A stretch of DNA of 64,000 nucleotides from Crotophaga sulcirostris. Taxonomy: Eukaryota > Chordata > Aves > Cuculiformes > Crotophagidae. A program made the position numbers and the translations under genes. The notes below the pieces were generated by a model. The model did no database searches, was not told where the DNA came from, and saw only the letters and a program-made list of their open reading frames with translations. Below are positions 59,927 through 64,000 of this stretch, piece after piece. Position 1 is the stretch's first letter. Each line of letters begins with the position of its first letter. The DNA is taken from NCBI GenBank assembly GCA_013397455.1, contig VYZB01000295.1:62001-126000 (forward strand), in the 5' to 3' direction.

Positions 59927-59983
59927 AAAAGTACAGATATATCCAAGTTTAGAAAAGGAACCAAATAAATATATTTTTTTTAC

Positions 59984-60090
59984 CTGGTTTACAGAAAAGT
60001 TGATGATTTTGAACTGCACCTAGTTCCTGTGCCTCTGCTTGGCCGTATTTTTCAGCACATTCAGTTGTAGTGATCTCTGTGATAGGCAGC
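59984..60090 (-). pseudogene. TDRD9: TDRD9 exon (N-terminal region)
   Basis: A 107-base open exon with acceptor TCCTTTTCAG and donor CCAG|GTAAAA. It encodes LPITEITTTECAEKYGQAEA then QELGAVQNHQLFCKP. The EKYGQAEAQEL core matches the human NKYRQLEAQEL segment ahead of the helicase domain. No upstream exon 1 was found up to 64 kb. Confidence 0.75.
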
Positions 60091-63000
60091 CTGAAAAGGA
60101 AAGTAATGACAAATCCATAAATGCTCCCTAATCTAGCAGTCATGGGACTAACAGCATTATACAGTAAGTTCAGAGTTTGAGTCATGTAGGAACTAATTCA
60201 ATGAACAAACTTGAGAAATAAGTTTTCTCTCTGCAGATAGATATTAGCCTGAGGAAAGTGCCACACTGAATCTTTTTGTCTAGATTTAAAAACTCAGCTC
60301 CCAAAATATCATCCTTTAAGTTTTTAATACCTAGGAATTTCTCTCCTAATGAAAGACTACGACTTTTTCTGAACAAAGATGAAATAGTTGTTTCAGCAAT
60401 TCTTGACATAGCACAGCTGAGAAAATACATGTAATTCTTGCATGATTCCCTGGGGATAGGCAAAGTAGACAGGAGTAAACACAATTATCTCACTGCTTTA
60501 AGGAAAGAACTTGTGTCTTTGAGCAAAAAAATGATGGTGGCCAGAAAAAAACCCACTAACATAATCACAGTTATGGAAGTTTATTACACACAAGACAGTC
60601 TATCCATATCATAAACAGAATGAAATAAGATAAAAAAAAATCTGAGATAAACAGTATGAAAAAAAGCACATGGGTTTCACTAGAGAATAAAGCAGTACAT
60701 ATAAAATGACTGTTTGATTATTGTATCATAAATGAACTTAAGTGTAAAAGTTTTGGAAACATCAAAAGCTCCCTCTTTTTGTCTTTCTTTTTTTTAAATA
60801 TACAAACTAGAAATCAAAAATACGGTTTTGCACTTCAAGCTCTGGTCCAAATGCAAGCCTTTGTTATGCAGTGCACAGCAAATCTGTTTGTCAGTAGCTA
60901 TACTTTTGAGATATTTTATAGAAGGACACTGCTGCAGAAGTATGCATCTCTTGACCCAAATAATAAGCAACATGGACTCCAAAACCAATGAAAACAAAAG
61001 ATTATTAACATGGCACTGCGTCACACATCACAGAGAAATTCACAATATCTTGATGCCACAGAGCACCCACCTCCTCTGACAAGGCAAACTGCACAGCTTG
61101 GCTCTGCTACAAACTGCTGGATCTATTCAAACCAGTCACTATTTCCTCCTACAGAAAATACCCAATATTATATCCTACTGTTGTCAAACGAGGATGTGTG
61201 GCTTCTTACCCTGTTTTAAGATTATTCTACTCATAGAGCTAAAGCAATTTTTCCCTGGATGTCAAGTAATTCCTAACAAAGGGTTCAAGAGGATAGCACA
61301 CATCTGCACAGTCACTATGTGAGCAGCACCTGCTTACTTTCAGCAAGCAGATTACACCACTTTGATCACTCCAATCCTTCTGAAACAACTGGGACAGGGA
61401 ACACTGCAACAGGCTTGAATCCAAGGTGCAGTTCAGAAAAGTTCATACACATCATGTTAGACCACTTGTCAAGGAAGTTATTCCACTGAATGTATATTAA
61501 ACACATGAAAAACCCCAAAATACGATGAAGATATCAAAGTCAAGCATTCAGTAGTTGAAAATAACATAACTGAGCCTGGCCACACTATCTCAGTTTGGCA
61601 GCACTGTGTGCACATACTCTACAGATTTTAGTGATATAACTAATTATTTTTCATTTCTGCAAGACTGCAGCCTCACTGAGCACACTGGACACACACCTTA
61701 AGACAACAAAATCTGGTTATGCAGTAAATGTAAGTTGCCCTTCATCCCTCCACAAGAAAAAATGCCATCTCATTAAGACAGTAAATGTTGTCATGGAGGA
61801 GCAGGTATTACTGGACTGTCAGAGCCCTGAGCAATAGCGAGCAAATAATTTCAACAAAAGTCTTCCAAGGAGTTATGGATAAGAAATGGTAGGACTGTGT
61901 TCCTCATTTGCCGCAAGGACCTTGCGGAAGCATCTGTATTTCAGTGGCAACTGAAACCAGCTAAGGAAGTTTTATATAATACCAGATATATTCAACTAAA
62001 TGCTCCTGGAGACGGAGTATTAAGCATTCCAAAATAAGCACACAGAAGCGTGCATGTGCTTTTGACCTTTGCCTGTACAACTCCAGGAAAATGAGGACAG
62101 TATGACCTTAGTGATTTGTGAGAATACAGTATTATTTTTTTTTGTTTCGATATTTTCTTTCAGAAATTAGGTTTTCTGTCTTCAGAAAACAGCACGAAGT
62201 AAATAAACCTCAGGCTACACAATGAATAAAGAAAATATTTAATAGCCAGTCATTAAGAATGAACATTGCTCACTCGATGCACTGAATCAGGCTACAGTCT
62301 TGGGGAAATGTACATGCAATTGGAAAACTGCATACGGGCATACGAAATGAACAAACGACCTTCATTACAACATTTTTCCATGTTTTACTGCTGAATTTTG
62401 CCGCTTTCATAAAATAAAAAGCTTAGGGCTTGGATATAAAATAAAAAACCAAAAGCTTTGTAATTTTTGTAAGTAAAACAGAAAAAAATCATTATGGAAC
62501 CCCTCTGGCTTTCTCTTAAGTCATCAAAACTGAACGGTTCTTTCAAGTAATCATTAATAAGCCATCAGTAGGAGGTATCATGCTATATATGCCTGGTCAA
62601 AGAGATGGAACACTTTTATAACGAGTTTCAACAAACATTTGCTGATAGTAGAAAAATGACAAGATTCAGAAAATTGAAATCCATTCCAGGCTAGGAAAGG
62701 ACAGCACTAATGAAGGCAATTCTCTCAATTCTACTTCTGAAGTATGCATCTGTCCAATACACCAGTTCATCTCTTTCCCATTTCTATTCCTTCTGACACA
62801 GTCAAAACCCACATTTCAGTACACCTGTCCTGTTATAGCACATACGCCTTAGGCTTTCCAGATTCCAGCCTTAGCACTCACCTACTTTTAGACTCCCCCA
62901 GGTCTTTTGATCCTTCAAATGCACTATAGCATTGGCAAACAACAACTTTCCAGCTGTATGTATGAAACACATTCAGAATTTTACCAAACTAAGAGGCAAC

Positions 63001-64000
63001 AAAAACATTCTTTTTGCTCCAACACAATTACTGAAAATTTAAAGTCATCAACTTAAGGAAATGCAGGAGACTTTGACTTTAGAAGTTCTGTTTTTTCCTT
63101 CCTTCCCCCTCATTTAAAGAGGAAGAGTTTAACCTTATTCAAATCAAGGGCACATTTCATCCTCAAAAGTGATCAGATTTTTGTGGCTGAACCTAAAAAC
63201 ACCTGACATTACGTCCACTCTATGTGGAAAAAGGTAGACAAAATTATAAAGCACTGAGAACACAATCAATCAGTAATGTCACTCAGCAAGTAACTCCTGA
63301 TACTCCCTAGCATCCAGCAGTTATTTTTCTGAAGTGTCACTGATCTTGGTACATATGATCACTTAAACTAATTTTGAGCATTTGATTGAGACAAAATCTC
63401 TAAAAATATTTCTTATTTGCGTTTAAGGGAAAATTCAGTGTCATAAACATAAAATTAAATACAGCTGCCACTTCAGGGGAATTACTAGAAGGGAAACACA
63501 GTTTAACACCAGAAACTGTTGACACATCGAATTGTAAAGGCTTCCAAATACACTGAGGGTGCTTTTCTTTAAATAAATCCAGCCAGAAGAAGGTCTTCCT
63601 TTTCTTCAAGCTACAAAATGACCTCTAATAAATCAACAAGGCCATCATAAATAAAATAAATTACCAAATGTGCTCTGTTGAGTGTTTGAAATACTAACCA
63701 AAGAATTTTTGCATATACTTAGTTATCAGGAACAGAATCAATTTCTCAATCACCACCATAACCGTGACAGGTACTTTGCGTGGTTCTTTTCAGTAATATA
63801 TACTACAATGCCAATGTATGCACTGGACACAGTTAACGTCCCTAGAAGCGATGCTTAAAAAAAAGTCTTATTGAATGAACAGATACATACAGTCTTATTC
63901 CCTGAAAAAATAACACTGATTACACAGCAAACCTGATTGTATAAAAAACATATTTGAGATGTAATGAAATCTCAACACTTAAAATGCTTGCTTATCCAAT
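60091..64000. other. Upstream part of TDRD9 locus or intergenic, unassigned
   Basis: AT-rich with no CpG island, no exon that I can match to TDRD9 exon 1, and no mobile element recognised. The first exon and promoter of TDRD9 are probably to the right of the window. Confidence 0.5.

Larger units (their letters stand above)
55899..59983. other. TDRD9 locus, interval that should carry the P-loop exon
   Basis: Apart from the inverted motif Ia exon, no exon was recognised. I looked on both strands for the Walker A motif (GATGSGKST in vertebrate TDRD9) and did not find it. A splice-flanked open segment on the plus strand near 58.81-58.93 kb is not identifiable. Confidence 0.5.
34379..60090 (-). 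pseudogene. TDRD9: TDRD9 locus, probable pseudogene or severely reduced gene
   Basis: Intact TDRD9 is a roughly 1,380-residue germline DExH RNA helicase with a Tudor domain, acting with PIWI proteins in piRNA-guided transposon silencing. Recognised exons, in gene order: 59984-60090, 57310-57417 (inverted), 55782-55898, 53561-53641, 51982-52146, 46405-46508 (internal stop), 43179-43223, 42174-42227, 40140-40278, 38662-38771, 35749-35821 and 34379-34471 (stop codon). Junction phases agree wherever two neighbouring exons survive. No exon was found for the P-loop, for most of the segment with motifs IV-VI, or for the roughly 500-residue span that contains the Tudor domain; the intervals where they belong are only about 2 kb each. 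With the TGA, the flipped exon and motif damage, a full protein cannot be made from this sequence. Assembly error and divergence below eye detection remain possible. TDRD9 upstream of ASPG, same strand, matches mammals. Confidence 0.8.

Noticed and set aside
60091..64000. TDRD9 exon 1 and RD3L
   Set aside because: I searched by eye for the TDRD9 N-terminus and for RD3-like protein on both strands and saw neither. There is no CpG-rich promoter here.

Overview
This window is AT-rich, intron-dominated vertebrate DNA. It most likely comes from a bird: it carries at least nine fragments of the CR1 LINE family with the avian-type 3' end, and two genes in the tandem order known from vertebrates (TDRD9 upstream of ASPG). 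No operon, CRISPR or prokaryotic feature is present. Nearly all short ORFs are chance readings of non-coding DNA. The real coding signal is a set of short exons flanked by splice sites, nearly all on the minus strand.

Positions 1 to about 17,700 hold the 5' half of ASPG (cytosolic L-asparaginase / lysophospholipase-type protein), transcribed right to left. Exon 1 is cut by a 352-base assembly gap (17,271-17,622) in a CpG-rich promoter region. Exons 2-6 are intact, and every exon junction keeps the reading frame. Both asparaginase active-site motifs are present. The rest of the gene lies beyond position 1.

Positions 17,700 to 34,378 are intergenic: CR1 fragments, a GC-richer block of unknown origin near 28.9-30.6 kb, and a 181-codon ORF that I do not regard as a gene.

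Positions 34,379 to about 60,090 hold a locus clearly derived from TDRD9, the DExH-box RNA helicase with a Tudor domain that acts in the piRNA pathway. Several exons are open with correct splice phase, and the last one ends in a proper stop codon. The locus nevertheless looks broken: an in-frame TGA in one exon, one exon (motif Ia) in the opposite orientation, damaged or altered residues in four helicase motifs, and no recognisable exons for the P-loop, for helicase motifs IV-VI or for the Tudor domain. Weak, decayed exon remnants lie in the right order where some of these should be. I read it as a lineage-specific TDRD9 pseudogene, or a heavily reduced gene. Misassembly is the main alternative.

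Positions 60,091 to 64,000 show nothing I can assign. TDRD9 exon 1 was not found and is probably beyond the window. All homology statements rest on my memory of vertebrate ASPG and TDRD9 proteins and on manual translation. No database search was run.
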